NCBI GenBank assembly: GCA_025024175.1
Contig: QCXZ01000137.1
Location: 78,244,680-78,308,679, forward strand
Direction: 5' to 3'
Source of the DNA: Rhyzopertha dominica
Lineage: Eukaryota; Arthropoda; Insecta; Coleoptera; Bostrichidae
DNA: 64,000 nucleotides
Shown here piece by piece: positions 1 through 11,488 of this stretch. Made by a program: the position numbers and the translations under genes. Every line of letters begins with the position of its first letter. Positions within the stretch are counted from its first letter, which is position 1. The notes beneath the pieces were generated by a model. That model made no database searches and was not told the origin of the DNA. It saw only the letters and a list, made by a program, of their open reading frames with translations.

Positions 1-50
1 GGGTTAAAAACAAGCGCGGTACCCAACATAACGACCTGGTAAACTAGATT

Positions 51-431
51 AACACTGAACAGAGCTATCGCAACATAAGATCTACTGGACAGCTGTTCAA
101 GCAAGGGCTTGTTTCGTGCTACATGAATTTCCTCTAATATATATGTTTGTTTGTCGCTACCAGTTTTTCAAGTATCCTTTATAGAGTACGTTTCATTATA
201 ACATACCCTGATTTGGAACATTACCTTGATTTGTTGAATAGCATTCTACAAAGATGGTGTTATTCTGCTCAAAGATTCCAAAGCTATTTGTAATTCAACG
301 CTATTCAGTAATGTAATGAACAATTTTCAATCTTTATGCACCTAAAATCAACTTAATAGTACCTACTGGANACATATCACTCCCGCCATTGCTTACTGAT
401 GAATCAAACGACCATGGGTATAACTTTCTCG
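51..431 (+). repeat. Non-LTR endonuclease fragment, unit 1 of a ~778-bp tandem pair
   Basis: This stretch is repeated almost base for base from 829, a 778-bp period. Read in frame, the equivalent part of the second unit gives LLGDFNAIPNS, and the GDFN motif is typical of the apurinic-type endonuclease domain of jockey/CR1-like retrotransposons. In this unit the motif is already changed (LLKDSKAI) and a stop follows, so it is the more decayed copy. It is a short piece of a retrotransposon ORF2, not a gene. Confidence 0.6.
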
Positions 432-434
432 ACT

Positions 435-564
435 AAAGTATCAAGCAACGATCTATGAGACTGACTTATGCAGAGGGTTTTACAGCTTAATGGTCGATCG
501 TCGTAAGCTATTGTATTGTAAATGAGGGTTTTTACAACCTTATGGTCGGCCGTCCTAAACTATT
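435..564 (+). repeat. 130-bp dispersed repeat with two internal subunits
   Basis: The 130 bp here reappear in inverted orientation at 51746-51875 with roughly 90% identity. Internally there are two head-to-tail subunits of about 50 bp, each starting GAGGGTTTT and containing a TATGGTCGRYCGTC-like core and CTATT. Short tandem subunits of this kind are common in the 3' untranslated end of non-LTR retrotransposons, which fits the endonuclease fragments on either side, but that assignment is inference. Confidence 0.6.
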
Positions 565-587
565 GGGATTGACACGTTGTTTTCTGG

Positions 588-831
588 GCTGGTTCCCACG
601 TTGGTTATTTGGCCTTGACGTTTCGACACTCATATCGGTGCCTTCCTCAGAAGTAGCTCTAAAAAAGCCCAAACACAATTTTTAAATACGGTTCACTCCG
701 CTGCAAAACAGTGGAACGTGCCGAACCCGTCTGTTATTTACGACAGCTTCAGGTAATACTTGTAAACCATTGTGAGCGGTAATCGGCTGTTCGTACAATG
801 AGTTTCATAAATTGTTGCTTGCAACTATAAC
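588..831 (-). repeat. Dispersed repeat with hammerhead-like CTGAGGA...GAAAC motif
   Basis: Bases 740-831 reappear inverted at 43511-43602. On the minus strand about 615-650 reads CTGAGGA, then a possible small stem (GGCAC with GTGTC), then GAAACGTC, resembling the core order of a hammerhead ribozyme. An extra A before the stem and no room for stem III argue against activity. Motifs of this shape are common near the ends of Penelope-like and other retroelements; this is most likely a relic of such an end. Confidence 0.4.
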
Positions 832-1141
832 ACTGAACAGAGGTATCGCAACATAAGATCTACTGGACAGCTATTTAAGCTTGTTTTGTGGTACATGCAT
901 TTCCTCTAATATATATGTTTGTTTGTCGCTACTAGTTTTTCAAGTATCCTTTATATAGTACTTTTCATCATAACATACCCCGATTTGGAACATTACCTCG
1001 ATTTATTGAGTACCTAACATTATATCTACAACGATGGTGCTATTCTGCTAGGAGATTTCAATGCCATTCCTAATTCAACGCCATTCAGTAATGCGATGAA
1101 AAGCTTTCAATCTTTATGCAACTTAAATCAATGTAATAGTA
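829..1141 (+). repeat. Non-LTR endonuclease fragment, unit 2 (left part, interrupted)
   Basis: Second copy of the unit at 51-431. It keeps an open frame over the endonuclease core, with GDFN at about 1060-1070. It stops at a TA dinucleotide (1140-1141) where a Tc1-like transposon is inserted, and the missing remainder of the unit resumes after the transposon at 2718. The uninterrupted unit 1 serves as a nearly exact empty-site reference. Confidence 0.65.
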
Positions 1142-2717
1142 CGAGCCCTGTCCCATTTCAGTTCGCCCATCAACAGAATTATTAAAATTTCTTAAAAATT
1201 TTAAACAAAATTCGCTTCTTGGAGTTTATAATCAAAATTGTGTAGTAAAAAAATACTAACTATTTAAGCCGAACCCTGGTTTCTATCTATACTGTTTGCG
1301 GAAGTATGCATACAGATGTATGTAACATTTGAGGTGGCTGTGTAATTTCGCGTATCTAAGAGATATTGTTTACTTGACAGCAGACGTTAAAAGCGTTTTG
1401 GTTAGTTTCAATTATAGAATTTGTACGGAAGAATTAAAAAATGACTAGAGGAAAAGTTGTTGATCCGAACATTCGTTCAATTATTATTCGTTTATATAAA
1501 TCTGGCAGATCTAATACAGAAATTGGACAGTTATTGGGGTTGTCAAGATACAGTGTTCGCAACGTAGTGCAGTTATTCAAATCAAGCAATAATGTCGAGC
1601 CTAAACAGAGGTATGTGAAAAAAGTGCACTTACTGATACTGATCGGAGAGCGTTGAAACGAATAATTAAACAGAACAGGAGGGCAAACAACGGTCAACTA
1701 AGCACACTTTGAGTGATGCTGTAGGAAGACATGTTTTAAGATCCACCTGTCACCGGGAAGTACAAGGTAAAATCTTTTGGTTTTTAACTTTTGAAATGTT
1801 TTCAACAAAAATGTGTTTTTATTGTCTAGGCCAAGGAAAACACACTGTTAACAACGCAACAAAAGATAAATCGGTTGAAGTGGGCAAAAGAACATAGAAC
1901 ATGGAACAGTGTACATTGGAGCGACGAGTCTAGATTTGAAGTTTGTGTAGGTGACACTCGAAGCAGAGTTATTCGACAAAAAAATGAAATTTATCATCCA
2001 GATTGTCTGAAGAGAAAAGTTAAATTTCCAGCATCTATGGTGTGGGGATCAATGTCTGCAAGAGGAGTAGGAAAATAGAGGGCATTATGAACACCGACAA
2101 AAATTCTAATATCTAAAGTGAATCTTTGCTACCCACTAGGGACAAGTCATTGACGTCAGGAAATGATTTTGTTTTTCACCAATGGCGCTGCATATCATGT
2201 TTTCAAAAGATCGTTACAGTTGTTCACCGACAACAGTATACCACTTTTAAAATGGGTATCCAGTAGTCCTGACCTTTCTCCTATAGAAACTGTTTGCACA
2301 TTATGAAAAAATAACGGCGCGCAACTCCTTCCAGGTCGAATCCCGAATTAGGGCATAAACTTCAATTTATATGGGGTAAGTTCACAGCACAAGATTGCCA
2401 GAATTTAGTGAATACAATGCCAAAAAGGATAACCGCTGTCATAAAAAGTAAAGGTGATGTTACTCAATGGTAGCCTTTGAAGAAATAGATTAAGTTAGTT
2501 GTTTGTAACTCATGACTTGCTTCAACTTGGTAGTTAAGTAGAAATAAAATGTTTGAATTAGACAAATGAATAATTGATTAAGTGGGAAATGTTTCAAAAG
2601 TTGTGGTGAAAAATAATTAAACATCTGTTTTATAATAGCGTTACAACTCCTGTCCTATAAATACAAAAAAAAATAAAAATAATTTCAACTGGGTCAATTG
2701 AAATGGGACTGGGCGCG
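1142..2717 (+). mobile_element. Complete but inactive Tc1-like transposon with TIRs and TA duplication
   Basis: The element begins CGAGCCCTGTCCCATTTCAG and ends with the near reverse complement (CGCGCCCAGTCCCATTTCAA on the minus strand), giving terminal inverted repeats of about 28 bp. It is flanked by TA on both sides (1140-1141 and 2718-2719), the target used by Tc1/mariner elements. Inside lies a broken Tc1-type transposase. At about 1576 bp it is close to the usual size of Tc1-like elements. The host sequence is the tandem endonuclease repeat, so this insertion is younger than that duplication. Confidence 0.85.
1441..2475 (+). pseudogene. Tc1-like transposase, broken
   Basis: The first 57 codons from ATG 1441 form an intact helix-turn-helix DNA-binding region (NTEIGQLLGLSRYSV is its recognition part). 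After frameshifts near 1630 and 1710 the second HTH region is partial. A 63-bp stretch with GT/AG ends (1767-1829) interrupts the expected protein. The catalytic region restarts as RLKWAKEHRTW and HWSDESRFE (first catalytic Asp) up to a stop at about 2078. Further on, FTNGAAYH replaces the usual DNAPCH so the second Asp is lost, and SPDLSPIE keeps the Glu. It would have been a cut-and-paste DDE transposase; this copy cannot be functional. Confidence 0.75.
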
Positions 2718-2795
2718 TACTATACTATAGACAAACGACTCTCGCCATTGCTTACTGATGATAAGAATAAAACAGTCCTGGATATAACTTTCTCG
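2718..2795 (+). repeat. Unit 2 of the endonuclease repeat, right part after the Tc1 insertion
   Basis: Sequence from the TA at 2718 to TTTCTCG at about 2795 matches bases 359-431 of unit 1 (shared CGCCATTGCTTACTGATGA and ATAACTTTCTCG). It therefore continues the unit broken at 1141. Beyond 2795 the two units no longer match. Confidence 0.65.
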
Positions 2796-3059
2796 TGCAT
2801 ACCAATATAGTCTCATAAATTTGAAGGAAGGCAACTGGTGGTTTATCTAGCTTCCTTTGGAAGAATTGATCTTCAGTTTTCGCAATTCCATTTTTATAAC
2901 CTTACCTTGCGTAAGTCCGTTTTTTCCGATTGCTGCAAGAAAGCTTATATTTTTACAATCTTAAAGAAGAGCAAAATACATGAAATTTAAAATTATCGTT
3001 CTGTTTCCATTTTTTTGTAATTTTACGGGAATTATTTACAAGACTATTTTTGATGTATA
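2796..3059. other. Unassigned AT-rich spacer
   Basis: No open frame, terminal repeat or recognisable domain seen. Confidence 0.4.
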
Positions 3060-3480
3060 GCTAAATACCTACATTTCCTCCTTGCAACGTGGTTTCATGC
3101 ATTAAAAGTCCGTTATAACAAATTTGACCAGCTTTTTCCAATTTGTCTTGGAGATACTGGATGAACGTAGTCAAATAGACGATACTTACACAAAAACTAT
3201 TTGTCTTCTTATCTGAATTAGAATGCTTTGGATTTTATTCTTCTCTGGTAACCTTTTTCACATTTTGGACAGAAAAAATAGATTATCTTATTCAATACTT
3301 TATTTAAAATTCNTGCTTTCCCACTGCGTCTCTCAGGGTTCTAACTTAGGGACATTACTATTTGTTGTCTATAATATCAATGATAAGCCTACCTCATTTA
3401 TGGAACTGAACCTAATGTTTGGGGTTGATTTCAAATTATACTGGCCAACAACATTTTTGTTACGCAAAAAGCTGTCATGA
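3060..3480 (+). pseudogene. Jockey-like non-LTR reverse transcriptase fragment
   Basis: The frame from about 3223 contains VSQGSNLGTLLFVVYNIND, equivalent to the GVPQGSxLGPLLFxxxIND block (RT motif B) of jockey/CR1-like retrotransposons. Upstream, ILDERSQIDDTYT-like residues in other frames resemble the region before RT motif A. The catalytic FADD block should follow but is replaced by GVDF. A 5'- and 3'-truncated, frameshifted relic. Confidence 0.6.
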
Positions 3481-5493
3481 TAAAACTGCATTCAGTTTTC
3501 TTCTGTCACCTACAGTTTTTCTGTGACAGATACCTTTTATAAAATCGCTCTGAGTTGCTTTTTTTCGTATTTATAGCAGTTAATCAATAGTTGTTCATTT
3601 GCTCTTTGTTCTAAATAATATAATAGTGCATATATGTATAAAGTTGTGTAAATATGCAAGGAAGCGTCACAAAGCCGCGCAGGCTGCTTAAAGTCAACAA
3701 GAAAATTGTTATACTTTAAAAAATATTCATGTACTATGCTGATGACAAGCCGAGAATGGTCAATAGCGCATATACAGGACTTCAGCAGATGTAAAAACAG
3801 TTGCTGAAAGAATTCGCAGAAACTCATATCTACACATCTTTGCTGTAAACTTAAAATTACAAATCAGCCACTCAAGAGTCATTTAGCAACCCTCACCTTG
3901 CTCTTGTCCATCCGCTCGAAACAGTTCCGTAACCTTTTTCCAGTTCATCAAATACCCCGCACCTAGCTGTCTGATTAGACGTGATTGTTAATGATTTCAT
4001 TCACGCTGTCGGTGGCACAGTGTTCCCCTTGCAGCCAACAGCAATAATTACTACTACTGCCACTCAAACCACACGCTAGTGTTATATTGATTAGTCTATT
4101 AAACACTTGACTCCATTTATCAAAGTCAAGTCTAGCAGCATTTTGTTTGAAATGTTCCGTTCCCGGTCTTTACTGGTTTGCACACACGTACACACCCTTG
4201 CGTGCTTGACAAGGCAAGATTCAGAAATCTGAATACTTGCTGTCGTGATAGAACAACTCATGCATTGGTTGTTGATGGCCTTGATCAAGCTGACACACAA
4301 AAAATATTTCGCCAATGTGCATTGTCGAAGTACTGTTTAAGTACTTTTCATTCCTGTCTTGATTAATTCGACATTCTTGTGCGAGTTTAGATTGCTTCGG
4401 GTGTTAACTCTCAGTTATTCAACACTTAAAAGTGTGGGTATGGCCGACACTGCTGGCGAAAATTACTGTGTTTTTTTCTCGGCATGGAATTCTGTATCTT
4501 TGTATCATACTTATATTTCCTCAGAGAATATAGCAACGTAAAACAAAACCCATTTTGAACAGCTGGCAATCTAGCAAGCTGTCTGTTCGGAAAAAAAAGT
4601 CAGCTGAAAACTTTTCTGCAGCTAAACATAAATAATTCCCCTAGCGATATATTATTGTCTTATTGACATTCCCACTGGCAAAGCAACGTTCCTAGCAAAA
4701 ATACATTTCTTGTTTACATCGGAGGCAGCTGAGGAGTATTAATTTTAAACGGGGATTAATTCTCACAAGTCGCGGGAATTTGTTTCGTTTATTGCTCACA
4801 AAGCAGGCAATTTAAGTGATTTGTGTAACCGAATTTAACTGAAGCCGGTAAAAGTCGGCGGACGGAAGAAGTCCGAACAAAACGACCAGTCTTAACAATT
4901 AGGTGTTAGACGATTGATGGTTGCTATATTTCTCTGTACTAAAAGGCGCTCATGCAACGAATAAAAGGACCGGTCCGGATTTAGGCGCGTACGGCATGTG
5001 TTTGCTGACCGTCAAAGGGCGGCAAGCTACTTTTACAAGCGGCCATAATGCATCGGCGGAATGTAAGTATTGTGCGATCCGCTACACAGAGACATAATTT
5101 ATTGGCAGTTTCGAATGGGCGTTTCACGGGATACAAAAATCGAGAACACTCCTTCCTAGCCATTTATTTTGAAAAAACTTCATAATCGACGGCCATCTGG
5201 GGGTTGAAGTTTTGTATTATTGGTCGATAACTAAAATAGCGCATTAACCGTTACGTAATTTTATATTTATGAACTACAGATATTTAAGCGCGAAATATAC
5301 TTAATAATGACCACAATCTACTACAAGTGTTCAAGTAATTCAAGACACAGCCACATTATGAAAAGAACATTATTTTAACCATAAATGTAGTAGTAGATAT
5401 CAGCATTAACTCACTTTACAATATGTTACTGGGTTATAAAGATCATATTAACTGAGAATAAAATCTGATATTCATATATGTTTTAAACATGTA
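3481..5493. other. Intergenic stretch, no gene recognised
   Basis: About 2 kb with only short random frames. The part 4840-5160 is slightly richer in GC than its surroundings. No terminal repeats, TE domains or RNA gene signals were recognised. Confidence 0.4.
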
Positions 5494-6788
5494 ACGGGTG
5501 CGCCATCTCGAGCTTCTGTATGGAAATATCGAATAACATCGGCAAGTAGTAAAAGTGAATGTTTGTTAGTGTTTTTTTATTTGATTTAGTCCTTTACAAT
5601 TTGTTTCAACTGTACTTAGAACACATCATCCAAGAAATGACCACCTTTTCGATCCACACAATATTGTGCTCTTTTTTTTTCGAATTTTTTTAATACTTTG
5701 GCCAGCATTTCGGGCGATATTACCTCTATTTCAGCTCGAATGTTGGGCCTGAGCGCTTCCAATGTCGTGGGCTTGTTGGCGTATACTTTACTTTTTAGAT
5801 AACCCCACAAAAAAAAGTCCGGCGGCGTCAAATCCGGCGATCTTGGAGGCACTCAATATCGCCACCTTTCGACATGAAAGGGCTTTAGAACTTTCGCTTC
5901 AAAAAGTTCATCGTTTTGATCGCCGTGTGGCATGGGGCGCCGTCTTGTTGAAACCAGAAGTTCAGTAAAAAATTTTCGCACATTTTTGGAATCACATAGA
6001 ACGCAAAATCCATAATAATGGTCGCCTTCGCCGGTTTCACCTTCATGAAAGAAATATGGCCCGATGATGGTTTTGGCGCTANCGCTGGCCCAAACAGCGA
6101 CTTTCTGGTCATGCAATGGCTTCTCGTGGATAATGTGAGGATTGTTTGTGCCCCATAATCTGCAATTTTGTTTGTTCACTCCGCCAGAGAGATGAAAATG
6201 GGCCTCGTCCGTGAACAAAATTTGATTCCAAAACTCGAAATCAACCTGGGCCATGCGAACCACGCTTTTTCCGTATTCCAAGCGACGGGGCTCGTCTGTA
6301 GGCAATAACCGTAGAGTTATTTGCACTTTGTGAGGAAACATGAAGATCTTCCTTTAAAATCATCCTAAGAGTGGTTCCTTTGATGTTTAGCTGCTGTGCA
6401 CGGTGACGATATGACAGATTTGGGCTTCTCAAAACACTCTGCTTGACAGTTTCAACAATTTCATTAGAGCGTCTTTTACGAACTGAAACGCGTTGATGAT
6501 TTGCCACAAACCCCGATTCTTCGAAATTTTTAGTCACATTGCGTATGGTTTTATCAGAAGACACTTTACGACCGCGGTATTTTCGACGGTATGCACGTTG
6601 AACAAACACTACTGAACGACTGTTTTCCAAATACATGGCCACAACTTCCACGCGTTCTTTAGGTGTAAAGTTATTCATGATTAAAATTGTACTAAAACGA
6701 CGTTTCCAAATTTTTTTTTCAAGTCATACCGACAATGGATAACAAAATTATTCAATATTTCAATACTGAAACTCGAGATGGCGCACCC
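5494..6788 (-). mobile_element. DD41D (rosa-like) mariner-superfamily element, decayed
   Basis: Left end GGGTGCGCCATCTCGAG (5496-5512) is matched exactly by its reverse complement at 6772-6788, and weaker similarity extends the terminal repeats to about 40 bp. TA dinucleotides lie at 5492-5493 and 6789-6790; two extra bases on the left make that border uncertain. The element is about 1.3 kb, fits its single transposase gene, and is read on the minus strand. Confidence 0.8.
5616..6678 (-). pseudogene. DD41D transposase, frameshifted
   Basis: The N-terminus (MNNFTPKERVEVVAMYLENS) is an intact helix-turn-helix region to about 6350. The frame then shifts into a segment with ILFTDEAHFHLSGGVNKQNC (first catalytic Asp), shifts again into FWFQQDGAPCHTAI (second Asp), and finally PPRSPDLTPPDFFLWG (third Asp) with the C-terminal helices. 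Allowing for the frameshift near 5870, the second and third Asp are separated by about 41 residues, the spacing of rosa-type elements. At least three frameshifts, so non-functional. Confidence 0.75.
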
Positions 6789-8040
6789 TACCTATTACAC
6801 AGTGGCGTAACCAGGGAAGGTGCTGAAAATGTTGCAGCAACTATTCAAATACATCGTCATACATGAGATTAGCGTTATCAAAAGTAATAAGAAATGAATT
6901 ACAAGATCTTTTCCTAGATTTAGAAGATGCTCAAGACGAATGCTATGGAGCTATGATAATATTCTGCAGTGAGTGATGTTTATTCCTCAGGGACAGGTAT
7001 TCATAGTCGCCATATTTGACCTACGACAGTCACTGAAGAGAAAGAAAAGATTTATCCGACATAACGATAGAAAGAGAATCATCTACCTTTTATAAAACAG
7101 CACCACTCGATAATTATTCGAAAGCTGATCTGTAAATGTTCAGTGTTTTTTAGCAGTGCTGCTTGCTAAAAATAGGTTCTCTGATCCCTTCCTATCGTTA
7201 TCTCAAATATATTTGCTTCTCTTTCCACAATCCCGTACTTAAAAGCATTCTTGTGTGGCGTTTTGCTTTTATATTTAAACCATGGTAGGTGTTTAGTAGT
7301 AGAATTCGTATTCTATAATACAGTGGGAATGTTCGACCTTGTTTGTCAAATGCCAAAAAAACTTTTTTGCTTTACGATGAAAATTTAACTTAATGACATC
7401 ATAGATAAACTAAACGAAACAACTGTTGTAATAACCAATTATTTACACAGATATAAAGATAAAAAGACAGCAACAAATGTAACCTTTCTAAAAGTAAAAT
7501 ATGATCTCGAAAATTCTTGAAAGAAAACAGTAAAAGGTAACAAAGGACGGGTTATGTAGCTATGACTAGGGAACAATACGAAACAAATATTAAGCGATAC
7601 TACATGCTACATAGCTCTTGACAGAAGCTATACAAACTAAAACCAATTATAGCTTTTATTAGTACCTTAATAATAAAATAGTTATTTATATATTAAGGGA
7701 ATAATTAGATTTTTATGTTCCCAGGAGCTATTTTGAGCCCGACGGCGTCAGCTAACCCTCTCCAAAAATCGAATACGTTCCCGTTTGAAACATTATTTTA
7801 AGACTTCAAATAAAATAGTTAGCTATTGTACACTGTTTCGTGAACAGCAATTATTCAACATGCGGTATTTAAAAAACAAATAACTGTAGGCTAGAGTCCT
7901 TAATCTCATGCGTTATAAAAATGGGATCGTTCTATTTAAAATAACAAACTTGTACTCGCTATCTTGGTCACTTGATGTTCAATTTGTTTTTGTAAATACC
8001 ACAAAATTCTTTTCAAAAATGCAGAAAACTTCCCTATTTA
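6789..8040. other. Non-coding stretch with a weak inverted repeat
   Basis: No coding signal. At about 6797 the sequence CAGTGGCGTAACCAGGG resembles a hAT-type transposon end, without a partner. Around 7058-7205 an imperfect inverted repeat (ATAACGATAG near 7060, CTATCGTTAT near 7195, with further similarity inward) could form a stem-loop or be a MITE remnant. Confidence 0.35.
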
Positions 8041-8800
8041 AGTTACTAGTCTACGATGCCAAATAAAAAAGTTAGCTATTCTAGATTGTTACTCAACAAT
8101 CATCAAAAGACAAAGCAGCTTCAAGTTGTGACAAATAACATAATTTTCAAAGTTAACTTCAGGCCAAAATACCTCGGAGTGACTCTAGATACTTCTCTAA
8201 TGTACAAAACGCGTCTAGAAGAAAATTCAAACTAGAAATGACATCCTGCATGAGCTTGCTGGTACAAGATGGGGTGCAAACGTAAATATACTCAGTACTA
8301 CTGCAACTGCCTTGCTTTATGGCGCTACTGAGTACTGCTGTCCTGTCTGTAAAAATAGTCATCACATAGGAAAAGATCTGCAAGAGCTACCCACAACTCG
8401 GCTAACTTCCAGAAAACATCTGTGGACAGAAGGTTTCCTTCGTGCTCCTTACACCATTGAAGATGGAGGGTGTTCTGTTTGTAAACCTAAGAAACACGAT
8501 ATATTCAATCAACAGCTTAGAGACGATCATACAGAAAAGGTAGCAGGAACTGACCTCCCGAGAAAGTCTTAATGGGTCACTCTGAATCACCTTCCCACTT
8601 ATCATGGGAAATACAACTTTTTTCTTAATAAATGAGACCCTTGTGAATATGGAGACCTCCTCAAAACAATTGAACATATGGTTAATAGATACTCGCGTAC
8701 AACATGGCCTGGTGGCTTTGCGTCTATCCATCGTGTTGATGAAGGTGTTGAAGATTGGCTTAAGATAACCGAGATCTAATTGGAGTTTTTGTACAGTTTT
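8041..8800 (+). pseudogene. Jockey-like non-LTR element, 3' part of ORF2
   Basis: Bases 8115-8300 encode, across frames, FRPKYLGVTLDTSL and NDILHELAGTRWGANVN, matching the segment after the RT palm in jockey-type ORF2 proteins, where YLGVTLD and LAGTxWGA are characteristic. The frame 8312-8572 (YGATEYCCPVC and onward) continues this region. The same family occurs at 19440-19660. Many stops; a 5'-truncated relic. Confidence 0.65.
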
Positions 8801-10060
8801 TCTTCAATACTCTATCCTGAATAGATATATACATGTGTGTATCTATTCTGTAGAGCGCAAATGCGAGATCTCTTATTGTTGAATGAAGAGATTTTTTTCT
8901 TTCAACGCTTTTATAAAAGTCGGCCGTAGTCGCATGAAATTAACAGAACTGGGTAATGTATTAATGATTTTCATATACCGTGAACACTCTGTATAATGCA
9001 GGGAGTGGTGAAAATATGTACGAATAGGAGTAGTGCTACAAATGATATACAATAAGGTTGAATCTAATTTCAGTTCAGTCGATAATTTGACAACGTATGA
9101 TAAATTTATGCTAATGTCGCTATAAGTAGATAATAGCGCTCTTGGATTGTATCCGATTAAATGCAGCAAATAAAATATGCTAATTGCCTATTACAAACTT
9201 CAGCCAACCGCCCAACCCCTATCCATCAAAGTTGTAGTGGAAAAAATGCGTCGCCACCCGAGGTACCACCCCTGAAGAAAAAAAAAACTAGTTTCACGCA
9301 TAAGTCCTTCGAAAAAGGAACCCATTGCTCATAATCTCCGTTTACAAATACTCGAGATAAATCACCCTAATCCCGGTGGGCTATCATTATAGTCCCTCCA
9401 TGCCGTCGCATGTTTATAATGCGTGGCGGATTACATGTTTTAGTTGACAAAAGACGGTAATACAATCCGGCGGCAGATTTGAACCGTAGGAAACGGCTTG
9501 TTGAATACCGGGCGTCAATGTGCAACACGCTGACAGGCGGACAAAGGGCGGTTTTCCAGGGTGATGAACTAAGCACCTCATGTAACCGCATCCCATGCGA
9601 GTCCTCGACGCGCCATCTGTCCGCGCAATTCAGGCCCTAACAAGCCAGATCCGCCACCGAACACGCAACCTTTGTGATCCCGGTACCTACGTTTATATAA
9701 GCCGTAATTTAATATGACGGCTCCTGGACGTCCACACACACCCATCGCTTCGTCTTGGATGTCATCCGCTGCACGGCATGTGCGGATGACGGTGATTTGC
9801 GGGGACGCGATGTTGTGATGTAATCCGTGCGAAACACCGAGCGTTGCATGTGACATCCTGTATCTTTTCAGGGACAAAGTCGCGATCAAGTACGTCCTTG
9901 TGGTTGTAGGGCATTAATCCTCTGAAAAAAGATGAGCTTTGAAGTCAAACATTTTACATAATGCACGGTTAAAACAGTATTTAAAACAATTTAAACATGA
10001 TTAAATTAAAAAAAACCTGTTTGTTTTGTTTACTTTAAAAAAAAACATGTATTTGCCAAC
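8801..10060. other. Non-coding; GC-richer island at ~9360-9900
   Basis: No gene recognised. From about 9360 to 9900 the composition shifts to GC-richer, CpG-containing sequence without TE signatures. It contains long minus-strand frames (9367-9591, 9578-9889) that look compositional, not coding. It may be a regulatory or otherwise constrained island. Confidence 0.35.
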
Positions 10061-11480
10061 CTTGCTTGGTACGCTTCATGCACAACAAATCAAAACTGAA
10101 GCTAAAGGCTTCGATTAGCAGGACAATTGAAATTCATGTTGGCAGTCCTTTTGTTGTACCCTATATTACACATGTCATCAACAGTTGCATATCGGAATCA
10201 TATTTTCCTAAGCTATATAATCGTGTTAAAATCTGCCAAAAATTAAAGACCCAACCGAGTTCTCGCAGCTGCGTGCTGTTAGTGTGCTTCTTGTGTTATC
10301 TAAAGCTTATGAGAGAGTTATTGGTACCCAGCTTAATTGATTTTCATCCGATAATAATTCTTTACCATATAAACAATCTGGATTTCGATCAGAGTTCAGT
10401 TGCGCGACGGCATTGTCCTCTGTAACTGATGACATTTTTAAATCTATGGATGAAAGTAAGCTAACAATCTTAATGCTGTTAGATTACTCAAAAGGTATTC
10501 GACATGCTTATCACAACTTTCTATTGTCTATACTACAAAGTATGGTGGTCGATGGTGTTATCTCGGAGCCTCGCGCAGTTAAATGTGGTGTCCCGCAGGT
10601 TAGTACATTGGGTCCGCTACTGTATGCCATATACTTTATTAACTTATGTAGGAATAGCCTCAAGCAATGTAATTATCATTTGTAGGCGGACGACACACAA
10701 ATTTATTATTAATTTACACCGTCTGAATGCGCCCGTGAGAACGTGATTATAAACAATGAATTAATTAATTTACTAAATGTATCGAATGATTATTTGTTAA
10801 AACTCAATCCCATCAAGTGTAAGGTACTGTTATTTGGAGGTAAAACTAACAGGGCGTGCTGAAGCTTTCAAAATGTCAGATATTTGTCTGTATTCTGGGG
10901 TGATATCTCGGGTGATATCGTTTGCCACTATCGTTGAGTTCATGAATGTGTAAATTATATGATAAAAAATGTCACTACTCATCTTTAAAATTAATATACA
11001 GTTTTAGACATCTTCTTTCAGTGGAAACTAGAAAGTTGTTGTGTTGTTCATTGGTACTCTCCCACCTCAATTATTGTGATGTTGAATATTGTCCCTGTCT
11101 TCTTGCCGCGTATATGCACTCGTTCAAAAAGCACAAAATTCATGCCTGAGATTCATTTTTGGCACAAAATATTGTAGAGTTATAACATAACTCAAAAACA
11201 TCGGATAGCTTATACAGACGCAAGCTACACTCATCAGTATTTTTCTTTGAAATTAACTAATTCAAAACGTATTTGTTTCAAAAAATTAATTTCAGATGTG
11301 ACGTAGACGTAAGAACATGCTTGATATACCTAAACGCTGTAAAGAGATTTTCAAACGAATTTTTTCTTTCTGCATAGCTAACACAATCAAGTGTGACGTA
11401 CTAAACTTTGCTATGTCTTGTGGGAATTTTAAATCTTTGCTAAGATGGCAAATAATGTCCCAGTAAAAAATTTTTATTCA
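10061..11480 (+). pseudogene. Jockey/CR1-like non-LTR reverse transcriptase relic
   Basis: Order of RT landmarks: PYITHVINSCISESYFPK at about 10155-10210 (finger region), SCATALSSVTDDIFKSMDE-like residues at about 10400-10450, LMLLDYSKGI (motif A, normally LDFSKAF), CGVPQVSTLGPLLYAIYF (motif B, 10580-10640), YADDTQIYY near 10680 in another frame (motif C; the first residue is altered), then SHLNYCDVEYCPCL (C-terminal region, about 11060-11100). The order matches ORF2 of CR1/jockey-type elements related to the 55.6 kb copy. Several frameshifts and stops. Confidence 0.75.
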
Positions 11481-11488
11481 TAAATATA

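Noticed and set aside
6797..6815. CAGTGGCGTAACCAGGG as a hAT transposon end
   Set aside because: No partner end or 8-bp duplication found nearby.
9578..9889. 103-codon minus-strand frame rich in Arg and Gly
   Set aside because: Overlaps other frames in a GC-rich patch; no domain.
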